From contig OV050031.1 in assembly GCA_920105625.2 (NCBI GenBank), positions 129,650,275-129,714,274 on the forward strand: DNA of 64,000 nucleotides, given 5' to 3'. This stretch comes from Clusia tigrina (taxonomy: Eukaryota; Arthropoda; Insecta; Diptera; Clusiidae). Positions 16,201 to 29,200 of this stretch are shown in pieces. The notes under the pieces are model-generated. The model was given only the letters and a program-made list of their open reading frames with translations. It was not told the DNA's origin and made no database searches. A program made the translations under genes and the position numbers. Numbering within the stretch: position 1 is the first letter of the stretch; each line of letters begins with the position of its first letter.

Positions 16201-19200
16201 TTTGAGATATCGATATAAAGCTTGAGTAAAAACTGAAACACTGATGAAATTTCAAATGGCTCTAACTCTTATACTGTTCGTAATACACCTATCAAAGTTT
16301 GCAACATTCAAATGCTGTAACTTTTTACTCGATCGTTAAAAAACCTTGAAATCTTGTGACAATAAAGTACTATTGTCAATTTGAGATATCGGCATGACAA
16401 TGCCACCTTCGAGCGTCATAAAACCTTGAAATTTTGTGACAATAAATTACTAATGTTAATTTGAGATATTGGTATCACAATGCTAAGCATGAGTAAAAAC
16501 TGAAACACTGATGCAATTTCAAATAGCTCTAACTTTTATACTGTGCATAATACACCTATCAAAGTCTGCAACATTCAAATGCCGTAACTTTTTACTGCAG
16601 CGTCATTAAACCTTGAAATTTTGTGGCAATAAAGTACTATTGTTAATTTGAGATATCGATATAACAATGAGTGAAACACATAACAAAAAAGTGAAACACT
16701 GATGAAACTTCAAATGGCTGTAACTTTTATATTGTGCGTAATACACCTATCAAAGTTTGCAACATTCAAATGCTGTAACTTTTTACTGGGTGGTCATAAA
16801 ACCTTGAAATTTTGTGACAATAAAGAACTATTGTCAATTTGAGATATCGGTATAACAATGCTACCCTTGAGTCCAAAATGAAAGACTGATGAAACTTCAA
16901 ATAGCTCTAACTCTTACACTGTGCGTCCTATACCTATCAAAGTTAGCAACTTTCAAATGTTGTAACTTTTTACTGGACCGTCAAAAAACCTTGAAATTTT
17001 GTGGCAATAAAGTACGAATGTTAATGAAAGGCTGATGAAGCTTCAAATGGCTCTTACTTTTATACGGTGCATAATACAACTATCAAAGTTTAAAGTTTCA
17101 AATGCTGTAACTTTTTACTGGAGCATTATCAATTTTGTGACAATAAAGTACAATTGGTAATTAGAGAGTTCGGTATGGCAATGCTACCCTTGAAATCAAA
17201 ATGAAGAACTGATAAAACTTCAAATAGCTTTAACTTTTATACTGTGCGTCCTACACCTATCAAAGTTTGCAATATTCAAATGCTGTAACTTTTAACTGGA
17301 GCGTCATAAAACCTTGAAATTTTGAGACAATAACGTAATATTGTTAATTTGAGATATTGGTATAACAAAGCTGCCCTTCAGTAAAAAGTGAAACACTTAT
17401 GAAACTTCAAATGGGTCTAACTTTCATACTGTGCGTAATACACTTATCAAAGTTTGCAACATTCAAATGCTGTACCTTTTACTGGAGCGTCATAAAACCT
17501 TGAAATTTTGTGACAATAAAATGCTATTGTCACTTTGAGATATCAGTATAATAATGCTACCCTTGATTCCCAAATGAAACACAGATAAAATTTCAAATGG
17601 CTCTAACTTTTATACTGTGTGTAAGACAGCTATCAAAGTTTGCAACATTCAAATGCTGTAACTTTTTATTGGGTGGTCATAAAACCTTTAAATTTTGTGA
17701 CAATAAAGTACTATTGTCCAAGTGAGATATCGGCATGACAGTGCTACCCTTGAATCCAAAATGAAACACGGATAAGACTTCAACTTTTACTGGAGCGTCA
17801 AAAAACCTTGAAATTATGTGACAATAAAGTACTATTGTCGATTTGAGATATCGGCATGACAATGCTACCCTTGAGTCCAAAATGCAACACTGATAAAACT
17901 TCAAATGGCTCCAACTTGTATACTGTGCGTAATACACCTATCAAAGTTTGCAACATTCAATGCTGTAACTTTTTAATCGAGCGTCAAAAAACCTTGAAAT
18001 TTTGTGACAATAAAGTACTATTGTCAATTTGAGATATCGGCATGACAATGCTACCCTCAAGCGTCATAAAACCTTGAAATTTTGTGACAAAAAATTACTA
18101 ATGCTAATTTGAGATATTGGTATCACAATGTTAAGCTTGAGTAAAAACTGAAACACTGATGAAATTTCAAATAGCTCCAACTTTTATACTGTGCATAATA
18201 CACCTATCAAAGTTTGCAACATTCAAATACTGTAACTTTTTACTCGAGCGTCATAAAACCTTGAAATTTTGTGACAATAAAGTACTATTGTCAATTTGAG
18301 CTATCGGTATAACAATGCTACCCTTGAGTCCAAAATGAAAGACTGATGAAACTTCAAATGGCTCTTACTTTTATACGGTGCATAATACACCTATCAAAGT
18401 TTGCAACTTTCAAATGCTGTAACTTTTTACTGGAGCATCTTCAATTTTGTGACAATAAAGTACTATTGGTAATTAGAGATTTCGGTATGGCAATGCTACC
18501 ATTGAAATCAAAATGAAGAACTGATAAAACTTCAAATGGCTCTAACTTTTATACTGTGCGTCCTACACCTATCAAAGTTTGCAATATTCAAATGCTGTAA
18601 CTTTTTACTGGAGCGTCATAAAACCTTGAAATTTTGAGACAATAACGTACTATTGTTAGTTTGAGATATTGGTATAACAATGCTGCCCTTCAGTAAAAAG
18701 TGAAACACTTATGAAACTTCAAATGGGTCTAACTTTCATACCGTGCGTAATACACTTATCAAAGTTTGCAACATTCAAATGCTGTACGTTTTACTGGAGC
18801 GTCATAAAACCTTGAAATTTTGTGACAATAAAATGCTATTGTCACTTTGAGATATCAGTATAATAATGCTACCCTTGATTCCCAAATGAAACACAGATAA
18901 AATTTCAAATGGCTCTAACTTTTATACTGTGTGTAAGACACCTATCAAACTTTGCAACATTCAAATGCTGTAACTTTTTATTGGGTGGTCATAAAACCTT
19001 GAAATTTTGTGACAATAAAGTACTATTGTCAATTGGAGATATCGGCATGACAGTGCTACCCTTGAGTCCAAAATGAAACACTGATAAGACGTCAACTTTC
19101 ACTGGAGCGTCATAAAACCTTGAAATTATGTGACAATAAAGTACTATTGTTGATTTGAGATATCGGCATGACAATGCTACCCTTGAGTCCACAATGAAAC

Positions 19201-20100
19201 GCTGATAAGTCTTTAATTTTTTACTAAGTGGTCATAAAACCTTGAAGTTTTGTGACAATAAATTACTATTGGCAATTTGAGATATCGGTATAACAATGCT
19301 ACCCTTGAGTCCAAAATGAAAGACTGATGAAACTTCAAATAGCTCTAACTCTTACACTGTGCGTCCTACACCTATCAAAGTTTGCAACTTTCAAATGTTG
19401 TAACTTTTTAGTGGACCGTCAAAAAACCTTGAAATTTTGTGACTATAAAGTACTATTGTTAATTTGAAATATTGGTATAACAATGCTACCCTTGAGTCCA
19501 AAATGAAAGACTGATGAAACTTCAAATGGCTCTTACTTTTATACGGTGCATAATACACCTATCAAAGTTTGCAACTTTCAAATGCTGTAACTTTTCACTG
19601 GAGCATCAGCAATTTTGTGACAATAAAGTACTATTGGTAATTAGAGATTTCGGTATAGCAATGCTACCCTTGAAATCAAAATGAAGCACTGATAAAACTT
19701 CACATGGCTCTAACTTTTATACTGTGCGTCCTACCCCTATCAAAGTTTGCAACATTCAAATGCTGTAACTTTTTACTGGAGCGTCATAAAACCTTGAAAA
19801 TTTGAGACAATAACGTACTATTGTTAATTTGAAATATTGGTATAACAATGCTGCCCTTGAGTAAAAAGTGAAACACTTATGAAACTTCAAATGGCTCTAA
19901 CTTTCATACTGTGCGTAATACACCTATCAAAGTTTGCAACATTTAAATGCTGTACCTTTTACTGGAGCGGCATAAAACCTTGAAATTTTGTGACAATAAA
20001 ATGCTATTGTCACTTTGAGATATCAGTATAATAATGCTACCCTTGATTCCCAAATAAAACACAGATAAAATTTCAAATGGCTCTAAGTTTTATACTGTGT
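13075..20100 (+). repeat. Satellite domain C: 2,831-bp higher-order repeat and a four-copy cassette
   Basis: ACTTTATACTGGAGCG occurs at 13251 and 16082 and AATGCTAAGCTTGAG at about 13143 and 15974, both at offset 2,831. Unit 1 is about 13075-15905; unit 2 follows and departs near 17.89 kb. A cassette marked by TTTTATACGGTGCATAATAC starts near 14.19, 17.02, 18.34 and 19.50 kb. The first and third copies stay aligned at offset 4,147 (14842 with 18989). Rare truncated joints such as ATGCCACCTTCGAGCG are carried along in the copies. Confidence 0.75.
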
Positions 20101-22984
20101 GTAATACACCTATCAAAGTTTGCAACATTCAAATTCAGGAACATTTTACTGGAGCGTCATAAAACCTTGAAAACTTGTGACAATAAAGAACTATTGTTAA
20201 TTTGAGATATCGATATAACAATGCTACCCTTGAGTAAAAGTGAAATACTGATGAAACTTCAAATGGCTTTAACTTTTATACTGTGCGTACTACACCTATC
20301 AAAGTTTGCAACATTCAAATGCTGTAACTTTTTACTGGAGCGTCATAAAACCTTGAAATTTTGAGACAATAAAGTACTATTGTTAGTTTCAGATATTGGT
20401 ATAACAATGCTACCCTTGAGTCCAAAATGAAATACTTATGAAACTTCAAATGGCTCTAACTTTTATACTGTGCGTAATACACTTATCAAAGTGTGCAACA
20501 TTCAAATACTTTTTACTGGAGCTTCATAAAAGCTTGAAATTATGTGACAATAAAGTACTATTGTCAATTTGAGATATCGGCATAACAATGCTACTCTTGA
20601 GTCCAAAATGAAGCACTGATAAGACTTCAACTTTTACTGGAGCGTCATAAAACCTTGAAAAATTTGTGAGAATAAAGTAGTAATGTTAATTTGAAATATT
20701 GGTATCACAATGCTAAGCTTTAGTAAAAACTGAAACACATATGAAATTTCAAATGGATCTGACTTTTATACTGTGTATAATACACCTATCAAAGTTTGCA
20801 ACATTCAAATGCTGAAACTTTTTACTGGAGCGTCATTAAACCTTGAAATTTTGTGGCAATAAAGTACTATTGTTAATTTGAGATATCGATATAACAATGC
20901 TTCCCTTGAGCAAAACTGAAGCACTGATGAAATTTCAAATGGCACAAACTTTTCTACTGTGCATAATACACCTATCAAAGTTTGCTACTTTCAAATGCTG
21001 TTACTTTTTACTGGAGCATCATCAAATTTGTGACAATAAAGCACTATTGGTAATAAGAGATTTCGGTATAGCAATGCTACCCTTGAAATCAAAATAAAGC
21101 ACTGATAAAACTTCAAATGGCTCTAACTTTCATACTGTGCGTAATACACCCATCAAAGTTTGCAACATTAAAATGCTGTAACTTTTTACTGGAGCATCAT
21201 AAAACCTTGAAATTTTGATACAATAAAGTACTATTGTTAATTTCAGATATTGGTATAATAATGCTACCTACCCTTGTGTAAAAAATGAAACACTTATGAA
21301 ACTTCAAATGGCTCTAAATTTCATGCTGTGCGTAATACACCTATCAAAGTTTGCAACATTCAAAAACTTTTTACTGGAGCTTCATAAAAGCTTGAAATTA
21401 TGTGACAATAAAGTACTATTATCAATTTGAGTATAAAAATGCTACCCTTGAGTCCAAAAAGCAACACTGATATACCTTCAAATGGCTCCAACTTTTATAC
21501 TGTGCGTAATACACCTATCAAAGTTTGCAACATTCAAATATTGTAACTTTTTACTAGAGCGTCAAAAAACCTTGAAATTTTGTGACAATAAAGTACTATT
21601 GTCAATTTGAGATAAAAACTGAAACACTGATGAAATTTCAAATAGCTCTAACTTTTATACTGTGTATAATACACCCATCAAAGTTTGCAACATTCAAATG
21701 CTGTAACTTTTTACTGGAGCGTCATAAAACCTTGAAATTTTGAGACAATAAAGTACTATTGTTAATTTCAGATATTGGTATAATAATGCTACACTTGTGT
21801 AAAAAATGAAACACTTATGAAACTTCAAATGGCTCTAACTTTCATACTGTGCGTAACACACTTATCAAAGTTTGCAACATTCAAATGCTTTACCTTTTAC
21901 TGGAGCATCAAAAAACCTTAAAATTTTGTGACTATAAAATGCTATTGTCACTCTGAGATATCAGTATAATAATTCTACCCTTGATTCCCAAATGAAACAC
22001 TGATAAAAGTTCAAATGGCTCTAACTTTTATACCGTGTGCAATACACCTATCAAAGTTTGCACCATTCAAATGCTGTAACTTTTTACTGGGTGGTCATAA
22101 AACCCTGAAATTTTGTGACAATAAAGTAGTATTGTCAATTTAAGATATCGGCATGACAATGCTACCCTTGAGTCCAAAATGCAACACTGATGAAACTTCA
22201 AATGGCGCCAACTTTTATACTGTGCGTAATACACCCATCAAAGTTTGCAGCATTCAAATGTTGTAACTTTTTACTGGAGCGTCATAAAATCTTGAAATTT
22301 TGTGACAATAAAGTACTATTGTTAATTTGAAATATTGGTTTAACAATGCTACCCTTGAGTAAAAAATTAAACTCTTATGAAACTTCAAATGGCTCTGACT
22401 TTCATACTGTGCGTAATACACTTATCAAAGTTTGCAACATTCAAATGCTGTACCTTTTACTGGAGCGTAATAAAACCTCGAAATTTTGTGACCATAAAAT
22501 GCTATTGTCAATTTGAGATGTCAGTATAATAATGCTACCCTTGATTCCCAAACGAAACACTGTTCAAATGGCTCTTACTTTTATACTGTGTGTAATACAC
22601 CCATCAAAGTTTGCAACATTCCAATGCCGTAACTTGTTACTGTGTGGTCATAAAACTTTGAAATTTTATGACAATAAAGTAGTATTGTCAATCTGAGATA
22701 TCGGCATGACAAAGCTACCCTCGAGGCCAAAATGAAATACTTATGAAACTTCAAATGGCTCTAACTTTTATACTGTGCATCTTACACCTATCAAAATTGG
22801 CAACATTCAAAGGCTGTAACTCTTAAACTGTGCGTAATACACCTATCAAAGTTTGCAGCATTCAAATACCTTTTACTGGAGCGTCATAAAACCTTGAAGT
22901 TTTGTGACAATAAAGTACTAATGTTAATTTGAGATATCGATATAACAATGGTACACTTGAGTAAAAAATGAAAAACTGATGAAA

Positions 22985-23226
22985 CTTCAAATGGCTCTAA
23001 CTTTTTTACTGTGCGTCTTACACCTATCAAAATTGGCAACATTCAAAGGCTGTAACTCTTACACTGTGCGTAATACACCTATCAAAGTTTGCAACATTCA
23101 AATGCTGTAACTTTTTACTGGAGCGTCATAAAACCTTGAACTTTTGAGACAATAAAATACTATTGTTAATTGGAGATATTGGTATAACAATGCTACCCTT
23201 GAGTAAAAAATGAAACTCTTATGAAA
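22985..23226 (+). repeat. Representative long monomer (242 bp)
   Basis: From CTTCAAATGGCTCTAAC at 22985 to the base before CTTCAA at 23227. It contains the TACACCTATCAAA / GCAACATTCAAA block twice, 55 bp apart, with the hybrid joint GGCTGTAACTCTTACACTG between them. The extra 55 bp equals the spacing of the internal near-repeats in a normal unit. Confidence 0.85.
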
Positions 23227-26200
23227 CTTCAAATGGCTCTAACTTTCATACTGTGCGTAATACACTTATCAAAGTTTGCAACATTCAAATGCTGTACCTT
23301 TTACTGGAGCGTAATAAAACCTTGAAATTTTGTGACCATAAAATGCTATTGTCACTTTGAGATGTCAGTATAATAATGCTACCCCCGATACCCAAATGAA
23401 ACACTGATAAAATTTCAAATGGCTCTAAATTTTATACTGTGTGCAATAAACCTATCAAAGTTGGCAACATTCAAATGCTGTAGCTTTTTACTGGGTGGTC
23501 ATAAAACCTTGAAATTGGTGACAATAAAGTAGTATTGTCAATTTGAGATATCAGCATGACAATGCTACCCTTGAGTCCAAAATGAAACACTGATAAGACT
23601 TCAACTTTTACTGGAGCGTCATAAAACCTTGAAATTATGTGACAATAAAGTACTATTGTCAATTTGAGATATCGGTATAACAATGCTACCCTTGAGTCCA
23701 AAATGAAAAACTGATGAAACTTCAAATAGTTGTAACTCTTACACTGTGCGTAATACACCTATCAAAGTTTGCAATATTCAAATGCTATAACTTTTTACAG
23801 AAGCGTCATAAAACCTTGAAATTTTGAGACAATAAAGTACTATTGTTAATTTCAGATATTGGTATAACAATGCTACCCTTGTGAAAAAAATGAAACACTT
23901 ATGAAACTTCAAATGGCTCTAACTTTCATATTGTGCGTAACACACTTATCAAAGATTGCAACATTCAAATGTTTTACCTTTTAGTGGAGCATCATAAAAC
24001 CTTGAAATTTTGTGACCATAAAATGCTATTGTCACTCTGAGATATCAGTATAATAATACTACCCTTGGTTCCCAAATGAAACACTGATAAAAGTTCAAAT
24101 GGCTCTAACTTTTATACTGTGTGCAATACACATATCAAATTTTGCAACATTCAAACGCTGTAAAATTTTACTCGAACGTCATAAAACCTTGAAATTATGT
24201 GACAATAAAGTACTATTGTCAATTTAAGATATCGGCATGACAATGCCACCCTTGAGTCCCAAATGAAACACTGATAAGTCTTGAATTTTTTACTGTTTGG
24301 TCATAAAACCTTGAAATTTTGTGAAAATAAAGTACTAATGTTAATTTGAGATATTGGTATCACAATGTTAAGCTTGAGTAAAAACTGAAACACTGATGAA
24401 ATTTCAAATAGCTCTAACTTTTATACTGTGCGTAAAACACCTATCAAAGTTTGCAACATTCAAATACTTTTTACTGGAGCCTCATAAATCCTTGAAATTA
24501 TGTGACAATAAAGTACTATTGTTAATTTGAGATATCGGCATAACAATGCTACCCTTGAGTCCAAAATGAAACACTGATAAGACTTCAACTTTTACTGGAG
24601 CGTCATAAAACCTTGAAATTTTGTGACAATAAAGTAGTAATGTTAATTTGAGATATTGGTATCAAAATGCTAAGCTTGAGTAAAAACTGAAACACTGATG
24701 ACACTTCAAATGGCTCTAACTTTTATACTGTCCGTAATACACCTATTAAAGTTTGCAACATTCAAATACTTTTTACTGGAGCCTCATAAATCCTTGAAAT
24801 TATGTGACAATAAAGTACTATTGTTAATTTGAGATATCGGCATAACAATGCTACCCTTGAGTCCAAAATGAAACATTGATAAGACTTCAACTTTTACTGG
24901 AGCGTCATAAAATCTTGAAATTTTGTGACAATAAAGTAGTAATGTTAATTTGAGATATTGGTATCACAATGCTAAGCTTGAGTAAAAGCTGAAACACTGA
25001 TGACACTTCAAATGGCTATAACTTTTATACTGTCCGTAATACACCTACCAAAGTTTGCAACATTCAAATGCTGTAACTTTTTACTGGAGCGTCATAAAAC
25101 CTTGAAATTTTGAGACAATAAAGTACTATTGTTAATTTCAGATATTGGTATAATAATGCTACACTTGTGTAAAAAATGAAACACTTATGAAACTTCAAAT
25201 GGCTCTAACTTTCATACTGTGCGTAACACACTTATCAAAGTTTGCAACATTCAAATGCTTTACCTTTTACTGGAGCATCAAAAAACCTTAAAATTTTGTG
25301 ACCATAAAATGCTATTGTCACTCTGAGATATCAGTATAATAATTCTACCCTTGATTCCCAAATGAAACACTGATAAAAGTTCAAATGGCTCTAACTTTTA
25401 TACCGTGTGCAATACACCTATCAAAGTTTGCAACATTCAAATGCTGTAACTTTTTACTGGGTGGTCATAAAACCCTGAAATTTTGTGACAATAAAGTAGT
25501 ATTGTCAATTTAAGATATCGGCATGACAATGCTACCCTTGAGTCCAAAATGCAACACTGATGAAACTTCAAATGGCGCCAACTTTTATACTGTGCGTAAT
25601 ACACCCATCAAAGTTTGCAGCATTCAAATGTTGTAACTTTTTACTGGAGCGTCATAAAATCTTGAAATTTTGTGACAATAAAGTACTATTGTTAATTTGA
25701 AATATTGGTTTAACAATGCTACCCTTGAGTAAAAAATTAAACTCTTATGAAACTTCAAATGGCTCTGACTTTCATACTGTGCGTAATACACTTATCAAAG
25801 TTTGCAACATTCAAATGCTGTACCTTTTACTGGAGCGTAATAAAACCTCGAAATTTTGTGACCATAAAATGCTATTGTCAATTTGAGATGTCAGTATAAT
25901 AATGCTACCCTTGATTCCCAAACGAAACACTGTTCAAATGGCTCTTACTTTTATACTGTGTGTAATACACCCATCAAAGTTTGCAACATTCCAATGCCGT
26001 AACTTGTTACTGTGTGGTCATAAAACTTTGAAATTTTATGACAATAAAGTAGTATTGTCAATCTGAGATATCGGCATGACAAAGCTACCCTCGAGGCCAA
26101 AATGAAATACTTATGAAACTTTAAATGGCTCTAACTTTTATACTGTGCATCTTACACCTATCAAAATTGGCAACATTCAAAGGCTGTAACTCTTAAACTG

Positions 26201-26239
26201 TGCGTAATACACCTATCAAAGTTTGCAGCATTCAAATAC

Positions 26240-29200
26240 CTTTTACTGGAGCGTCATAAAACCTTGAAGTTTTGTGACAATAAAGTACTAATGTTAATTT
26301 GAGATATCGATATAACAATGGTACACTTGAGTAAAAAATGAAAAACTGATGAAACTTCAAATGGCTCTAACTTTTTTACTGTGCGTCTTACACCTATCAA
26401 AATTGGCAACATTCAAAGGCTGTAACTCTTACACTGTGCGTAATACACCTATCAAAGTTTGCAACATTCAAATGCTGTAACTTTTTACTGGAGCGTCATA
26501 AAACCTTGAACTTTTGAGACAATAAAATACTATTGTTAATTGGAGATATTGGTATAACAATGCTACCCTTGAGTAAAAAATGAAACTCTTATGAAACTTC
26601 AAATGGCTCTAACTTTCATACTGTGCGTAATACACTTATCAAAGTTTGCAACATTCAAATGCTGTACCTTTTACTGGAGCGTAATAAAACCTTGAAATTT
26701 TGTGACCATAAAATGCTATTGTCACTTTGAGATGTCAGTATAATAATGCTACCCCCGATACCCAAATGAAACACTGATAAAATTTCAAATGGCTCTAAAT
26801 TTTATACTGTGTGCAATAAACCTATCAAAGTTGGCAACATTCAAATGCTGTAGCTTTTTACTGGGTGGTCATAAAACCTTGAAATTGGTGACAATAAAGT
26901 AGTATTGTCAATTTGAGATATCAGCATGACAATGCTACCCTTGAGTCCAAAATGAAACACTGATAAGACTTCAACTTTTACTGGAGCGTCATAAAACCTT
27001 GAAATTATGTGACAATAAAGTACTATTGTCAATTTGAGATATCGGTATAACAATGCTACCCTTGAGTCCAAAATGAAAAACTGATGAAACTTCAAATAGT
27101 TGTAACTCTTACACTGTGCGTAATACACCTATCAAAGTTTGCAATATTCAAATGCTATAACTTTTTACAGAAGCGTGATAAAACCTTGAAATTTTGAGAC
27201 AATAAAGTACTATTGTTAATTTCAGATATTGGTATAACAATGCTACCCTTGTGAAAAAAATGAAACACTTATGAAACTTCAAATGGCTCTAACTTTCATA
27301 TTGTGCGTAACACACTTATCAAAGATTGCAACATTCAAATGATTTACCTTTTAGTGGAGCATCATAAAACCTTGAAATTTTGTGACCATAAAATGCTATT
27401 GTCACTCTGAGATATCAGTATAATAATACTACCCTTGGTTCCCAAATGAAACACTGATAAAAGTTCAAATGGCTCTAACTTTTATACTGTGTGCAATACA
27501 CATATCAAATTTTGCAACATTCAAACGCTGTAAAATTTTACTCGAACGTCATAAAACCTTGAAATTATGTGACAATAAAGTACTATTGTCAATTTAAGAT
27601 ATCGGCATGACAATGCCACCCTTGAGTCCCAAATGAAACACTGATAAGACTTGAATTTTTTACTGTTTGGTCATAAAACCTTGAAATTTTGTGAAAATAA
27701 AGTACTAATGTTAATTTGAGATATTGGTATCACAATGTTAAGCTTGAATAAAAACTGAAACACTGATGAAATTTCAAATAGCTCTAACTTTTATACTGTG
27801 CGTAAAACACCTATCAAAGTTTGCAACATTCAAATACTTTTTACTGGAGCCTCATAAATCCTTGAAATTATGTGACAATAAAGTACTATTGTTAATTTGA
27901 GATATCGGCATAACAATGCTACCCTTGAGTCCAAAATGAAACACTGATAAGACTTCAACTTTTACTGGAGCGTCATAAAACCTTGAAATTTTGTGACAAT
28001 AAAGTAGTAATGTTAATTTGAGATATTGGTATCAAAATGCTAAGCTTGAGTAAAAACTGAAACACTTATGACACTTCAAATGGCTCTAACTTTTATACTG
28101 TCCGTAATACACCTATCAAAGTTTGCAACATTCAAATACTTTTTACTGGAGCCTCATAAATCCTTGAAATTATGTGACAATAAAGTACTATTGTTAATTT
28201 GAGATATCGGCATAACAATGCTACCCTTGAGTCCAAAATGAAACACTGATAAGACTTCAACTTTTACTGGAGCGTCATAAAATCTTGAAATTTTGTGACA
28301 ATAAAGTAGTAATGTTAATTTGAGATATTGGTATCACAATGCTAAGCTTGAGTAAAAGCTGAAACACTGATGACACTTCAAATGGCTATAACTTTTATAC
28401 TGTCCGTAATACACCTACCAAAGTTTGCAACATTCAAATGCTGTAACTTTTTACTGGAGCGTCATAAAATTTTGAAATTTTGTGACAATAAAGTACTATT
28501 GTCAATTTGAGATATCGGTATAACAATGCTACCCTTGAGTCCAAAATGAAAAACTGATAAGACTTCAACTTTTACAGGAGCGTCATAAAACCTTGAAATT
28601 TTGTAACAATAAAGTACTAATGTTACTTTGAGATATCGATATAACAATGGTGCACTTGAGTAAAAAATGAAAAACTGATGAAATTTCAAATGGCTCTAAC
28701 TTTTTTACTGTGCGTCCTACACCTATCCAAATTGGCAATATTCAAAGGCTGTAACTCTTACACTGTGCGTAATACACCTATTAAAGTTTGCAACATTCAA
28801 ATGCTGTAACTTTTTACTGGAGCGTCATAAAACCTTGAAATTTTGAGACAATAAAGTACTATTGTTAATTTGAGATATTGGTATAACAATGCTACCCTTG
28901 AGTAAAAAATGAAACTCTTATGAAACTTCAAATGGCTCTAACTTTCTTACTGTGCGTAATACACTTATCAAAGCTTTTAACATTCAAATGCTGTACCTTT
29001 TACTGGAGCGTAATAAAACCTTGAAATTTTGTGACCATAAAATGCTATTGTCACTTTGAGATGTCAGTATAATAATGCTACCCTCGATTCCCAAATGAAA
29101 CAGTGATAAAAGTTCAAATGTTTCTAACTTTTATTCTGTGTGCTATACACCTGTCAAGGCTGGCAACATTCAAATGCTGTAATTTTACTGGGTGGTCATA

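Larger units (their letters stand above)
21690..28440 (+). repeat. Satellite domain D: two 3,370-bp higher-order units
   Basis: About 21699-25068 and 25069-28439 align throughout at offset 3,370 with only scattered single-base differences, for example near 23805/27175, 23974/27344 and 24277/27647. Each unit contains full, short and long monomers in the same order, including two long monomers at about 22.8 and 23.05 kb, matched at 26.2 and 26.4 kb. Confidence 0.85.
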
